From: Duganella zoogloeoides
GTDB lineage: Bacteria > Pseudomonadota > Gammaproteobacteria > Burkholderiales > Burkholderiaceae_D
Assembly (NCBI RefSeq): GCF_034479515.1
Contig: NZ_CP140152.1
Coordinates: 1,116,001-1,180,000, forward strand
Direction: 5' to 3'
Length of the DNA stretch: 64,000 bases
Positions 7,351 to 15,991 of the stretch are shown here, piece by piece. Both the position numbers and the translations under genes were made by a program. Positions within the stretch are counted from its first letter, which is position 1; every line of letters starts with the position of its first letter. A model generated the notes under the pieces. It worked only from the letters and a program-made list of their open reading frames with translations, was not told the DNA's origin and made no database searches.

Positions 7351-8052
7351 TTAAAACGCCACCTCCACCAGTCCGCCGGTTTTGGCGATACCGCTGATCT
7401 GTTGTCCCGAGGCGGTTTTGACCCGCACCACCTGGCCATCGGTCGCCGTGCTCATTGCGCGGGCTTCGGCCGACACGCTGAAACCGCTGCCGGAGGACAC
7501 CAGCCGCACCAGCTGGCCCGGCTGCACCACCGGCTTGCTGCGCAAGGTATCAAGACGCAAGGGAGTGCCTGGCGGCAATGATGCATTGGTGCTGCGGCCG
7601 ATCACCTGGCTGACATCGGTGGCCACGCCCGCCGGCAGGCTGGTCAGGTCGCCCTGCAGCACGACCAACTGGCGTTCCTCGATCTCCTGGCCCTGCACCA
7701 AGGGCGCGGCGCTGGCGACATAGTCGCCCATCACGGTCACGCTCGCTTGCACATACAGGGTCCAGGCGGCCGGCGCCGTGCAGCGCACGCCCACGGTGGT
7801 CTTGCCCCAGGCGCGTGCGCCCGGCGAGAAGAATGCCTGCGGGGCCGGGCAGGCGGCCAGGTTCAGGCGCGGGTCGATGGCGCCCACGGCCACCGTGACC
7901 TGGCCCGGCAGGCCGCCGCTTTGTATCTTGAGAAACTCTTCAACGGTGCGCTTGGTGCCGGCCGCATCTTGCCGGCCCTGGGCGTGGGCCTGGGGCAGCA
8001 CCGGCAGCAGCAGCGCGGCGGAAATTAACAGTGTAACGAGACGTGGGGTCAT
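7351..8052 (-). CDS. flgA: Flagellar P-ring assembly chaperone FlgA
   Basis: A periplasmic chaperone for FlgI. The 233 residues begin with a signal peptide (MTPRLVTLLISAALLLPVLP, then AHAQ). The SAF-like C-terminal region includes GQEIEERQLVVLQGDL, GTPLRLDTLRSKPVVQ, GQLVRLV and VKTASGQQISG. The ATG at 8052 is chosen because it begins the signal peptide. A longer open frame to 8172 would run into the region before flgB and add no plausible protein. It is divergent from flgB, as in many gammaproteobacteria and betaproteobacteria. Confidence 0.92.
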   Translation of the reverse strand: MTPRLVTLLISAALLLPVLPQAHAQGRQDAAGTKRTVEEFLKIQSGGLPGQVTVAVGAIDPRLNLAACPAPQAFFSPGARAWGKTTVGVRCTAPAAWTLYVQASVTVMGDYVASAAPLVQGQEIEERQLVVLQGDLTSLPAGVATDVSQVIGRSTNASLPPGTPLRLDTLRSKPVVQPGQLVRLVSSGSGFSVSAEARAMSTATDGQVVRVKTASGQQISGIAKTGGLVEVAF

Positions 8053-8201
8053 GGCGCAGGCCTTCCATTCAATGCTGCCATGATAGAGAACCGCACCGTG
8101 CTTGAAGCGTGGAATAAGGTGGAAAAGCCGCTGCTGCTCGGTTGATGGTTCGCGGAAGCAACTCCGTATCATCGATCCTGTTAATACACCCGGAGGCCAC
8201 C

Positions 8202-8627
8202 ATGCTTTCCAAGCTCGACGACTACATGCGCTTTAACGAATCGGCCCTGAACTTGCGCGAAAAGCGCCAGACCGTGCTCGCTTCGAATATTGCCAATGCC
8301 GACACGCCCAATTACAAGGCGCGTGACATCGATTTTTCCAGCGCCATGAAGGCAGCCGTGGAAAAGGCCAGCCCGACCGCCGCCGCCAGCATGAAGACGA
8401 CCGCCGCGCGCCACTTCCCGAACCCGCCGTCCGATGGCGGCCTGCTGGCCGACGGCACGCCGCTGCTGTACCGGGGCGTGGTCCAGGGCGCGGTCGATGG
8501 CAACACGGTCGACATGGACGTCGAGCGCAACCAGTTTGCCGACAACGCGGTGCGCTACGAGGCCAGCCTGACCATGATCAACGCGCAGATCAAGGGCATG
8601 ATGAACGCCCTGCAGTCCGGTAACTGA
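8202..8627 (+). CDS. flgB: Flagellar basal-body rod protein FlgB
   Basis: Proximal rod subunit, 141 residues. It has the N-terminal rod motif ([21 protein letters not shown]) and a C-terminal helix ([19 protein letters not shown]), which pack together in the rod. GGAGG at 8192-8196 fixes the ATG at 8202; an upstream in-frame ATG at 8142 has no such site. It opens the flgBCDEFGHIJ operon. The 149 bases between flgA and flgB must hold the divergent promoters, but I see no sigma-28 or sigma-54 match there. Confidence 0.95.
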   Translation: MLSKLDDYMRFNESALNLREKRQTVLASNIANADTPNYKARDIDFSSAMKAAVEKASPTAAASMKTTAARHFPNPPSDGGLLADGTPLLYRGVVQGAVDGNTVDMDVERNQFADNAVRYEASLTMINAQIKGMMNALQSGN

Positions 8628-8638
8628 GGAGCCTGATC

Positions 8639-9049
8639 ATGTCCCTCTTCAGCATCTTTAATGTTTCCGGTTCGGCCATGAGCGCGCAAGCCCAGCGCCT
8701 CAACGTCACCGCATCCAACCTGGCCAATGCCGACAGCGGCACCAGTTCCACGGGCGAAGCCTACCGTGCGCGCCAGGTCGTGTTCGAAGCGACGCCGCCC
8801 ACCAATGGCGGCGCCTCGACCGGCGTGCGCGTCAAGCAGGTGGTGGAAGACCAGTCGCCGATGAAAATGAAATACGACCCGCAAAATCCGCTGGCCGACG
8901 ACAAGGGCTACGTCACCATGCCCAACGTCAATCCGGTTGACGAGATGGTCAACATGCTGTCGGCGTCGCGTTCCTACCAGAACAACGTGGAAGTGATGAA
9001 CGCCGCCAAGTCGATGTTGAACAAAACCCTGACCATCGGTCAGAACTGA
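8639..9049 (+). CDS. flgC: Flagellar basal-body rod protein FlgC
   Basis: Rod subunit of 136 residues with the usual N-terminal motif ([20 protein letters not shown], then NLANADS) and the C-terminal [20 protein letters not shown] signature of axial proteins. It starts 11 bases after flgB and is 14 bases before flgD. Confidence 0.96.
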   Translation: MSLFSIFNVSGSAMSAQAQRLNVTASNLANADSGTSSTGEAYRARQVVFEATPPTNGGASTGVRVKQVVEDQSPMKMKYDPQNPLADDKGYVTMPNVNPVDEMVNMLSASRSYQNNVEVMNAAKSMLNKTLTIGQN

Positions 9050-9063
9050 TAGAAAGAATCATC

Positions 9064-9774
9064 ATGGCAGTCAGCGGCATTATCGATACCCCCAAGACCG
9101 TGACCACCAACTCGGTGGCCACCAGCTCGAGCACCAGTACCACCTCCACCGACAGCGTGCAGGCCGACCAGGACAAGTTCATGCTGCTGCTGGTGACCCA
9201 GCTGAAGAACCAGGACCCGCTCAACCCGATGGACAACGCCGCCATGACCAGCCAGCTGGCGCAGCTGTCCACCGTCACCGGCATCAACAAGGTCAACGCC
9301 ACGCTGGAGTCCTTGCGGGCCGACCAGGCCAGCGCCCAGTCGATGACAGCGACCAACCTGATCGGCAAAGGCGTGCTGGTGGCAGGCAAGGGCATCGAAC
9401 TGAGCACCGCCACCGCCGCCGACGGCACCAAGTCCAGCAGCAGCGTGTTCGGCGTGGAGCTGGGCACGGCGGCCGACGTGGTCGATATCAACATCGTCGA
9501 CAAGACCGGCAAGACGGTGCGCACGATGAGCATGAAAAGCGCGGATGCCGGCACCTATCCGATCACCTGGGACGGCACCAAGGACGACAAGACGGTGGCT
9601 GAAGCGGGCAGCTACACGTTCACGGTCAAGGCCACCACCGGCGGCAAGGCGCTCGACAACGCGACTCCGCTGCAACTGGCGGCCGTGGCCAGCGTGTCCA
9701 CCGGCAGCGCCGGCGTCAAACTCAATACATCGCTCGGCCACTTCACCTTGGCTGAAATTAAAGAAGTACTTTAA
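9064..9774 (+). CDS. flgD: Flagellar hook-cap protein FlgD
   Basis: Hook assembly scaffold, 236 residues. The N-terminal region carries the family hallmark DQDKFMLLLVTQLKNQDPL followed by NPMDNAAMTSQLAQLSTV. The C-terminal part has a FlgD Ig-like and Tudor-like fold, with NIVDKTGKTVRTM and AGTYPITWDGTKDDKT. The cap is needed for FlgE polymerisation and is later replaced by FlgK. Confidence 0.95.
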   Translation: MAVSGIIDTPKTVTTNSVATSSSTSTTSTDSVQADQDKFMLLLVTQLKNQDPLNPMDNAAMTSQLAQLSTVTGINKVNATLESLRADQASAQSMTATNLIGKGVLVAGKGIELSTATAADGTKSSSSVFGVELGTAADVVDINIVDKTGKTVRTMSMKSADAGTYPITWDGTKDDKTVAEAGSYTFTVKATTGGKALDNATPLQLAAVASVSTGSAGVKLNTSLGHFTLAEIKEVL

Positions 9775-9787
9775 CTAGGGGAATACC

Positions 9788-11344
9788 ATGTTCCAACAAG
9801 GACTGAGCGGCCTGAACGCTGCATCGAAATCGCTGTCGGTGATCGGTAACAACATCGCCAATGCCAGCACCGTCGGCTTCAAGAGTTCGGAAGCGCAGTT
9901 TGCCGACCTGTATGCCAATTCGCTCAACGGCGTGGCCGGTCAAAATCCGGGCATCGGCGTGATGACCTCCAAGATCGCCCAGCAGTTCACGCAGGGTAAT
10001 ATCGAAACCACCAACAACCCGCTCGATGTCTCGATCAACGGCGGTGGCTTCTTCCGCATGACCGTCAACGGCGCGGTGCAGTATTCGCGCAATGGCCAGT
10101 TCCACGAAGATAACCAGCACACGCTGGTCAACGCGCAGGGCGCGGTGCTGACCGGCTACCTGGCCAACACCGCCGGCGTGATCCAGCTCGGTGCGCCGGT
10201 GCCGCTGGTGCTCGATAAATCCGACCTGAAACCGGTGCAAACCACCGAGGCCAACTATCACCTGAACCTGAGCTCGGCCGAGAAAGTGCCTGCCAAGAAC
10301 CCGTTCAATGCCAACGACCCGGAAACCTATAACAAGCAGACCGTGCTCGACGTGTACGACAGCCTCGGTACCCAGCACATCATGACCACGTACTACGTCA
10401 AGACCGATGCCAATGTCTGGGACGTGTACGCCGCTGCCGACAACAAGGAAGTCATTTCCGCCGGCGTGGCCGCCGCCATCAATTCCGATGCCGGCGTGGC
10501 TACCGCGCGCACCGCCTACAACGACGCCATCCGCGCCACGCCGCCCGATGCCGACACCATTGCTCAGGCCGCTGCCGCGTACGCCACCGTCGCTTATAAC
10601 GTGATGCGCACCGCCGCTTCCACCGCACCGGCCCAGGCCAGTGCCGCACAACTGGCCGCGCTCGATACCGCCTATACCGCGCTCGATCCGACCTCGTCGG
10701 GCCGCATCACCGACCTGTCGCCGGACGAAATCAGCGCCAAGCTGGCCGACGCCATCACGGTGCCGGCAATCAAGGTCGGCACCTTGCAATTCGACCGCAG
10801 CGGCAACCTCGACCCGGGCGCCATGGCGCTGCGCACGCCGCCGCAAACGCTGCCGTTCCAGATCCAGTTGCCGATCTTCCCGGACACCGGTTCGCTGCAG
10901 CCGCTGACGGTCGCCACCACGTTCGAGAACACCACGCAGTACGGCAGCGCCACCAACGACCTGGGTTCGGTCCAGAACGGCTACTCGGCCGGCTCGTGGC
11001 AGCGTTTGTCGATCGACGAGAACGGCATCATCCTGGGCCAGTACAGCAACGGCAAGTCGCGCGCCATGGGCCAGATCGCCATGGCCAACTTCGCCAGCGT
11101 CGATGGCCTGACTCCGCTCGGTAACAATGCGTGGTCCGAAAGCGCCGCGTCCGGCCAGCCGATGATCGGCGTGCCAAATGCCGGTTCGATGGGGCAATTG
11201 CGTTCGAGTTCGGTGGAAACCTCGAACGTCGATCTGACCGAGGAGCTGGTCAACATGATCACCGCGCAGCGCGTCTATCAGGCCAATGCGCAGACCATCA
11301 AGACCGAAGACTCGCTGCTGCAAACGCTGGTCAACCTGCGTTGA
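9788..11344 (+). CDS. flgE: Flagellar hook protein FlgE
   Basis: The hook subunit, 518 residues, longer than the ~400 of enteric FlgE. It has the terminal axial motifs (MFQQGLSGLNAASKSLSVIG, then NNIANASTVGFKSSE, and NVDLTEELVNMITAQRVYQA near the end). The extra length lies in the central surface domain; residues ~220-315 are Ala-rich and include a run resembling an inserted helical segment (NDAIRATPPDADTIAQAAAA). GGGGAA precedes the ATG. It is the fourth gene of the flgB operon. Confidence 0.95.
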   Translation: MFQQGLSGLNAASKSLSVIGNNIANASTVGFKSSEAQFADLYANSLNGVAGQNPGIGVMTSKIAQQFTQGNIETTNNPLDVSINGGGFFRMTVNGAVQYSRNGQFHEDNQHTLVNAQGAVLTGYLANTAGVIQLGAPVPLVLDKSDLKPVQTTEANYHLNLSSAEKVPAKNPFNANDPETYNKQTVLDVYDSLGTQHIMTTYYVKTDANVWDVYAAADNKEVISAGVAAAINSDAGVATARTAYNDAIRATPPDADTIAQAAAAYATVAYNVMRTAASTAPAQASAAQLAALDTAYTALDPTSSGRITDLSPDEISAKLADAITVPAIKVGTLQFDRSGNLDPGAMALRTPPQTLPFQIQLPIFPDTGSLQPLTVATTFENTTQYGSATNDLGSVQNGYSAGSWQRLSIDENGIILGQYSNGKSRAMGQIAMANFASVDGLTPLGNNAWSESAASGQPMIGVPNAGSMGQLRSSSVETSNVDLTEELVNMITAQRVYQANAQTIKTEDSLLQTLVNLR

Positions 11345-11355
11345 TGAGGTAAACC

Positions 11356-12096
11356 ATGGACCGTCTGATCTATACCGCGATGACCGGTGCGCGGCACGTG
11401 ATGGAGCAGCAAGCCACCGTGTCGAACAACCTGGCCAACGCCACCACCAACGGTTTTCGCGCCCAGCTCGATTCCTTCCGGGCGGTGCCGGTCATGTCGG
11501 ACGGTCTGCCCACGCGCGCCTTCGTGGTCGATTCCACGGTGGGCTCCAACTTCACGGCCGGGCCGATGCAAACCACCGGCCGCGCGCTCGATATCGCCAT
11601 CCGCGAGCAGGGCTGGCTGGCGGTGCAGTCGGCCGACGGTTCGGAAGCATACACCCGCAACGGCAGCCTGCGCGTGAACGAAAACGGCTTGCTGCAAACC
11701 ACCAGCGGCCAGACCCTGATCGGCGACGGCGGCCCCATCGCGGTGCCGCCCGACACCACCATCACGATCGCCAGCGACGGCACGGTGAGCACGGTGTCCA
11801 ACGAGTTCCAGCCGGGCCCGTCGAACGTGCTGGGCCGTTTAAAGCTGGTCAATCCACCGACCGCCGGCCTGCTGCGTGGCGACGACGGCCTGTTCCGCCA
11901 GGCCGACGGCACGCCCGCGCAGAACGACCCGGCTGTGCGCATTGTCGATGGCGTCATCGAGGGCAGCAACGTCAACCCGGTCGATTCCATGGTCAACATG
12001 ATCAGCCTGGCAAGGCAGTTCGACATGCAAATGAGCTTGTTGAAGAACGCCGAGAATAACGCCGCAAAAGCCACCCAGATCCTCGCTTTGGGTTGA
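11356..12096 (+). CDS. flgF: Flagellar basal-body rod protein FlgF
   Basis: Proximal rod protein, 246 residues, with [20 protein letters not shown] at the start, [14 protein letters not shown] following, and [20 protein letters not shown] near the end. It follows flgE by 11 bases. The 82-base gap to flgG holds a long hairpin. Confidence 0.95.
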   Translation: MDRLIYTAMTGARHVMEQQATVSNNLANATTNGFRAQLDSFRAVPVMSDGLPTRAFVVDSTVGSNFTAGPMQTTGRALDIAIREQGWLAVQSADGSEAYTRNGSLRVNENGLLQTTSGQTLIGDGGPIAVPPDTTITIASDGTVSTVSNEFQPGPSNVLGRLKLVNPPTAGLLRGDDGLFRQADGTPAQNDPAVRIVDGVIEGSNVNPVDSMVNMISLARQFDMQMSLLKNAENNAAKATQILALG

Positions 12097-12121
12097 CCCC
12101 GGCTCCCGCATAATGCTGTTG

Positions 12122-12160
12122 TGGGATGAGCGTTTGCCGCCGTGGCAAAGCGCCCATCCA
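12122..12160 (+). other. Long hairpin between flgF and flgG
   Basis: The arms are TGG-GATG-A-GCGTTTGCC and GGCAAA-G-CGC-C-CATC-CA, pairing around a 5-nt loop with a few bulges. It sits in the only sizeable gap of the flgB-J operon. No T-run follows, so it is more likely an RNA stability or processing element than a full terminator. This is inference. Confidence 0.4.
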
Positions 12161-12178
12161 AGCTACGGGAGAAGGATC

Positions 12179-12961
12179 ATGATACGTTCACTTTGGATCG
12201 CCAAGACCGGCATGGAGGCGCAGCAGACGCAGCTCGACGTCACCTCGCACAATCTGGCCAACGTCAGCACCACCGGCTTCAAGAAATCGCGTGCGGTCTT
12301 CGAGGACCTGCTGTACCAGAACATCCGCCAGCCCGGCGGCCAGTCCTCGCAACAGACCAACCTGCCATCGGGCATGCAGCAAGGTACCGGTGTACGTCCC
12401 GTCGCGATCGAACGCATCCATACCCAGGGCAATCCGCAGGCGACCGGCAACGACAAGGACATCATGGTCAACGGCGCCGGCTTCTTCAACGTGCTGCTGC
12501 CAGACGGTACAACCGCCTACACCCGCGACGGCTCGTTCCAGCGCGACAACAACGGCCAGATGGTCACCTCCAGCGGCTTCGTGCTGCAACCGCCGATCAC
12601 CATCCCGATCGAAGCACAAAACATCACCGTCGGCCGCGACGGCACGGTCTCGGCCCTGGTACCGGGCACGGTGGCGCCGCAGCAGCTGGGCGCGCTGCAA
12701 CTGTCCACCTTCATCAACCCGACCGGGCTCGAATCGAAGGGGGAAAACCTGTACGTGGAAACCGGCGCCTCGGGCGCACCGCAAACCAATACGCCCGGCA
12801 CCAACGGCCTCGGCGCCATCCTGCAAGGCTACGTGGAATCGTCGAACGTCAACGTGGTCGAGGAAATGGTCAACATGATCCAGAGCCAGCGCGCCTACGA
12901 GATCAATTCCAAGGCCATCACCACGTCGGACCAGATGCTGGCCCGCCTGTCGCAGCTGTAA
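12179..12961 (+). CDS. flgG: Flagellar distal rod protein FlgG
   Basis: Distal rod subunit, 260 residues, the usual size. It begins [20 protein letters not shown] followed by [19 protein letters not shown], and ends with [29 protein letters not shown] before the ATG at 12179 fixes the start; an open frame from 12113 would run through the intergenic hairpin. Confidence 0.96.
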   Translation: MIRSLWIAKTGMEAQQTQLDVTSHNLANVSTTGFKKSRAVFEDLLYQNIRQPGGQSSQQTNLPSGMQQGTGVRPVAIERIHTQGNPQATGNDKDIMVNGAGFFNVLLPDGTTAYTRDGSFQRDNNGQMVTSSGFVLQPPITIPIEAQNITVGRDGTVSALVPGTVAPQQLGALQLSTFINPTGLESKGENLYVETGASGAPQTNTPGTNGLGAILQGYVESSNVNVVEEMVNMIQSQRAYEINSKAITTSDQMLARLSQL

Positions 12962-12971
12962 GGAACATGCC

Positions 12972-13631
12972 ATGAAACTCGCCTCCCTCGTCCTTGCTGT
13001 CGCCGCCATGTCGGTCGGCTGCGCCAACGTCACGCCCACGTCGATCGTCGATTCGCCACGCACCGCGCGCCCGCTGACGACCGAGCAAATGCAGGTCAAG
13101 CCGACCAGCGGCGCCATCTACCAGGGCGGCAATTTCCGGCCGATCTTCGAGGACCGCCGTGCGCGCCAGGTGGGCGACGTGCTGACCCTGGTCATCACCG
13201 AACGCACCACCGCCAACAAGGCCGGTACCAATTCCGCCAACAAGACCAGCGCGGTCAGCATCGGCTTGCCCAAGCCCCTGCAAGGCACGTTCGGCAACCC
13301 GCTGGCGATCAACAACGAAAACAGCTTTTCCGGCGCCGACAACCAGACCGCCAGCAACGCCTTCACCGGCACCATGGGCATCACCGTGGTGGAAGTTCTG
13401 CCGAATGGCAACCTGATCGTGGCCGGCGAAAAGCAGGTGGCGATGAACAAGGGCGTGGAATTCATCCGCTTCTCCGGCATGGTCAATCCCGACAATATTG
13501 TCACCGGCAATACCGTGTCGTCCACCGCCGTGGCCGATGCCCGCGTCGAGTACCGCACCAGCAGCCAGGTGGACAAGGCGGAAGTGGCATCGATGGTGTC
13601 GCGCTTCTTCCAGAGCATCTTGCCGTTCTGA
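12972..13631 (+). CDS. flgH: Flagellar L-ring lipoprotein FlgH
   Basis: Outer-membrane ring lipoprotein, 219 residues. The signal peptide ends in the lipobox MSVGC, with the lipidated Cys at residue 17. Family segments include GAIYQGGNFRPIFEDRRARQ, VGDVLTLVITERTTA and NGNLIVAGEKQVAMN. It lies between flgG and flgI in the canonical order. Confidence 0.96.
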   Translation: MKLASLVLAVAAMSVGCANVTPTSIVDSPRTARPLTTEQMQVKPTSGAIYQGGNFRPIFEDRRARQVGDVLTLVITERTTANKAGTNSANKTSAVSIGLPKPLQGTFGNPLAINNENSFSGADNQTASNAFTGTMGITVVEVLPNGNLIVAGEKQVAMNKGVEFIRFSGMVNPDNIVTGNTVSSTAVADARVEYRTSSQVDKAEVASMVSRFFQSILPF

Positions 13632-13638
13632 GGCCGAT

Positions 13639-14826
13639 ATGAAACACACTCCAGCCTTTTCCAAAGCCTACAGCGCCGAGCGCGCTGTCGCCGCCTGCAA
13701 GCGCGCAGCGGTGGTGGTGGGCATCATCGCCGGCACCGTGGTGCTGTCGCTGCTGATGGCGCCACCGGCCCAGGCCGAGCGCCTGCGCGACCTGGCCAGC
13801 ATCGCTGGCGTGCGCCACAACCAGCTGATCGGTTACGGCATCGTGGTGGGGCTCGACGGCAGCGGCGACCAGACCACGCAAACCCCGTTTACCGTGCAAA
13901 GCGTGGTGTCGATGCTGCAGCAACTGGGCGTGAACCTGCCGCAGGGCACCCAGCTGCAACTGAAAAACGTCGCTGCCGTGATGGTGACGTCGTCGCTGCC
14001 GCCGTTCTCGCAGCCGGGCCAGACGCTCGACATCACCGTCTCGTCGATGGGTAACGCCAAGAGCTTGCGCGGTGGCACCTTGTTGATGACGCCGTTGAAG
14101 GGCGCCGATGGCCAGGTCTATGCCATGGCGCAAGGCAACGTGCTGGTCGGCGGGGTCGGGGTGCAGGCCGGTGGTGGCGGTGGCGGCAATTCGCTGGTCA
14201 TCAATCACCTGAGCGTGGGCAAGATTTCCGCCGGCGCCACGGTGGAACGCGCCGTCGCTTCGAGCCTGGGCGAAGGCAATATGATCCGCCTGGAATTGAA
14301 CACCGCCGACTTCGCGACTGCAAGCCGCGTGGTCGATGCCATCAACGACAAATACGGCGCCGGCATAGCTTACGCGCTCGACGGCCGCGTGATTCGCGTG
14401 CAGGCGCCCAGCAGCAGCGACCAGCGCGTGACCTTCATCGGCACCTTGCAGGACATGAATGTCAATCCGGCCGAACAGCCGGCCAAGGTGATCATGAATG
14501 CGCGTACCGGCTCGGTGGTGATGAACCGCGCGGTGACCTTGGAGACGTGCGCCATTTCGCACGGCAATATGTCAGTATCGGTCTCGTCCGACCCGCAGGT
14601 AAGCCAGCCCAATCCGCTCTCGGGCGGCTCCACCGTGGTCACCCAGAATCAAAACGTGGCCATCAAAAAAGACGGTGGCAAGGTCATGATGGTCAAGGGC
14701 GGCGCTTCGCTGGCCGAGGTCGTCAAGGCCCTCAACGCCATCGGCGCCACACCGCAGGATTTGCTGTCGATCCTGCAAGCCATGAAGGCCGCAGGTTCGC
14801 TGCGCGCCGAACTGGAAATCATTTAA
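13639..14826 (+). CDS. flgI: Flagellar P-ring protein FlgI
   Basis: Periplasmic ring subunit, 395 residues. The N-terminus is a long secretion signal ending near PAQAERLRDLASI; its hydrophobic core (VVVGIIAGTVVLSLLMAP) is preceded by an unusually long n-region of about 27 residues. The mature part has NQLIGYGIVVGLDGSGDQT and the C-terminal VVKALNAIGATPQDLLSILQ. The ATG at 13639 follows the flgH stop by 7 bases. FlgA, encoded nearby, is its assembly chaperone. Confidence 0.96.
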   Translation: MKHTPAFSKAYSAERAVAACKRAAVVVGIIAGTVVLSLLMAPPAQAERLRDLASIAGVRHNQLIGYGIVVGLDGSGDQTTQTPFTVQSVVSMLQQLGVNLPQGTQLQLKNVAAVMVTSSLPPFSQPGQTLDITVSSMGNAKSLRGGTLLMTPLKGADGQVYAMAQGNVLVGGVGVQAGGGGGGNSLVINHLSVGKISAGATVERAVASSLGEGNMIRLELNTADFATASRVVDAINDKYGAGIAYALDGRVIRVQAPSSSDQRVTFIGTLQDMNVNPAEQPAKVIMNARTGSVVMNRAVTLETCAISHGNMSVSVSSDPQVSQPNPLSGGSTVVTQNQNVAIKKDGGKVMMVKGGASLAEVVKALNAIGATPQDLLSILQAMKAAGSLRAELEII

Positions 14827-14847
14827 GCAGATTGCGGGACTATCGCC

Positions 14848-15822
14848 ATGGCCAGCCAAAACACCTCCAACGTCGGCAACGACCTCTCCCGAAAATTCGC
14901 GCTCGATGTCAAGGACATGGGCAGCTTGCGCCAGGGTGCGCGGGCTGGCACGCCCGAAGCGCTCAAGGGCGCCGCCACCCAATTCGAAGCGATGTTCGTC
15001 AACATGATGTTGAAGACCATGCGCGAAGCGTCGCCGCAGGACAGTCTCACCAATAGCGACCAGACCAAGATGTTTACCGGCATGCAGGACCAGCAAACCG
15101 CCCAGAGCATCGCCAAGAAGGGCATCGGCCTGGCCGACATGTTGGTGCGCCAGCTGGGCCAGAACGACAAGCAGGCGCTGGCCGTGGGTGGCGCCGGCGA
15201 CCCCACCGACGGCGCCAATGCCGGCAGCTTTGCCGGCATGGCCAGCCTGATGGACGCCAAGCTGCAAAAAGCCATCGCCGCTGCCGGTGGCAATGCCGCC
15301 GCCAAGGCCGAGGCCACTGCCGAGGCCAAGACTGCCGCCCCGGCGCGGCGCGGCTCGCAGGCGCCGCACGTGGTGAGCTTCCAGGAAAAACTGTCGTCGC
15401 ACGCGGACGAGGCCAGCGCCGCCACCGGCATCCCGGCCAAGTTCATGCTGGGCCAGGCTGCGCTCGAGAGCGGCTGGGGCAAACGCGAAATCAAGGGCCG
15501 CGATGGCACCAACAGCAACAACCTGTTCGGCATCAAGGCCACGGCTGACTGGAAAGGCAAGGTGGTCGAAGCGACCACGACCGAATACGTCAACGGCAAG
15601 GCCCAGACCAAGGTCGAACGCTTCCGCGCCTACGACAGCTACGCGGACAGCTTCAAGGATTATGCGCGCCTGATCACCAGCAACCCGCGCTACGAAAAAG
15701 TACTGGCCAGCGCCGGCGACGCCAGCGCGTTTGCCCAGGGGCTGCAGAAGGCCGGTTACGCCACCGACCCCCAATATGCCAACAAACTCACTAGCATCAT
15801 TAAACGCTCGCTGGCCGGTTAA
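14848..15822 (+). CDS. flgJ: Flagellar rod-capping muramidase FlgJ
   Basis: A bifunctional protein of 324 residues. The N-terminal rod-binding domain (about 35-95, with AATQFEAMFVNMMLKTMREA) guides rod assembly. An Ala-rich linker (about 145-170) leads to a GH73 glucosaminidase domain that opens the peptidoglycan, with catalytic Glu in QAALESGWGKREI and NNLFGIKA downstream. It is the last gene of the flgB-J operon. Its stop codon lies inside the left arm of a long inverted repeat. Confidence 0.95.
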   Translation: MASQNTSNVGNDLSRKFALDVKDMGSLRQGARAGTPEALKGAATQFEAMFVNMMLKTMREASPQDSLTNSDQTKMFTGMQDQQTAQSIAKKGIGLADMLVRQLGQNDKQALAVGGAGDPTDGANAGSFAGMASLMDAKLQKAIAAAGGNAAAKAEATAEAKTAAPARRGSQAPHVVSFQEKLSSHADEASAATGIPAKFMLGQAALESGWGKREIKGRDGTNSNNLFGIKATADWKGKVVEATTTEYVNGKAQTKVERFRAYDSYADSFKDYARLITSNPRYEKVLASAGDASAFAQGLQKAGYATDPQYANKLTSIIKRSLAG

Positions 15823-15914
15823 ATCGACCCATGGCGTCGTTGCAGCGCCTAGCCGTGCTTTACGCACTGTCTTCGGCGCTGCGCCTAGCCCTGGGCCGAT
15901 TTAAGCCGGCCAGC
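15810..15914 (+). repeat. Long inverted repeat spanning the flgJ stop
   Basis: The left arm GCTGGCCGG-TTAAATCG (15810-15826) pairs with CGATTTAA-G-CCGGCCAGC (15897-15914) with one bulge. Inside, GCAGCGCC and GGCGCTGC form a second stem, and GCGCCTAGCC occurs twice. The structure ends 25 bases before the flgK sigma-28 promoter. It probably bounds the flgB-J transcript, although there is no U-tract. Confidence 0.55.
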
Positions 15915-15938
15915 TTGAGGCTGTCAAATCCGGGTCAT

Positions 15939-15965
15939 TCAAGTTTTGGGCTGGGCTGCCGTAAA
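15939..15965 (+). promoter_or_regulatory. Sigma-28 promoter for flgK-flgL
   Basis: TCAAGTTT, 11-nt spacer, GCCGTAAA: 7 of 8 and 6 of 8 matches to the FliA consensus TAAAGTTT-N11-GCCGATAA. It ends 26 bases before the flgK ATG, which fits a short leader. Confidence 0.8.
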
Positions 15966-15991
15966 CATTAGCAATATAAAGTGAAACCATC

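Noticed and set aside
9758..11323. A 521-residue open frame antisense to flgE
   Set aside because: flgE is certain on the other strand; the antisense product is His/Gly/Arg-rich, typical of codon-bias shadows.
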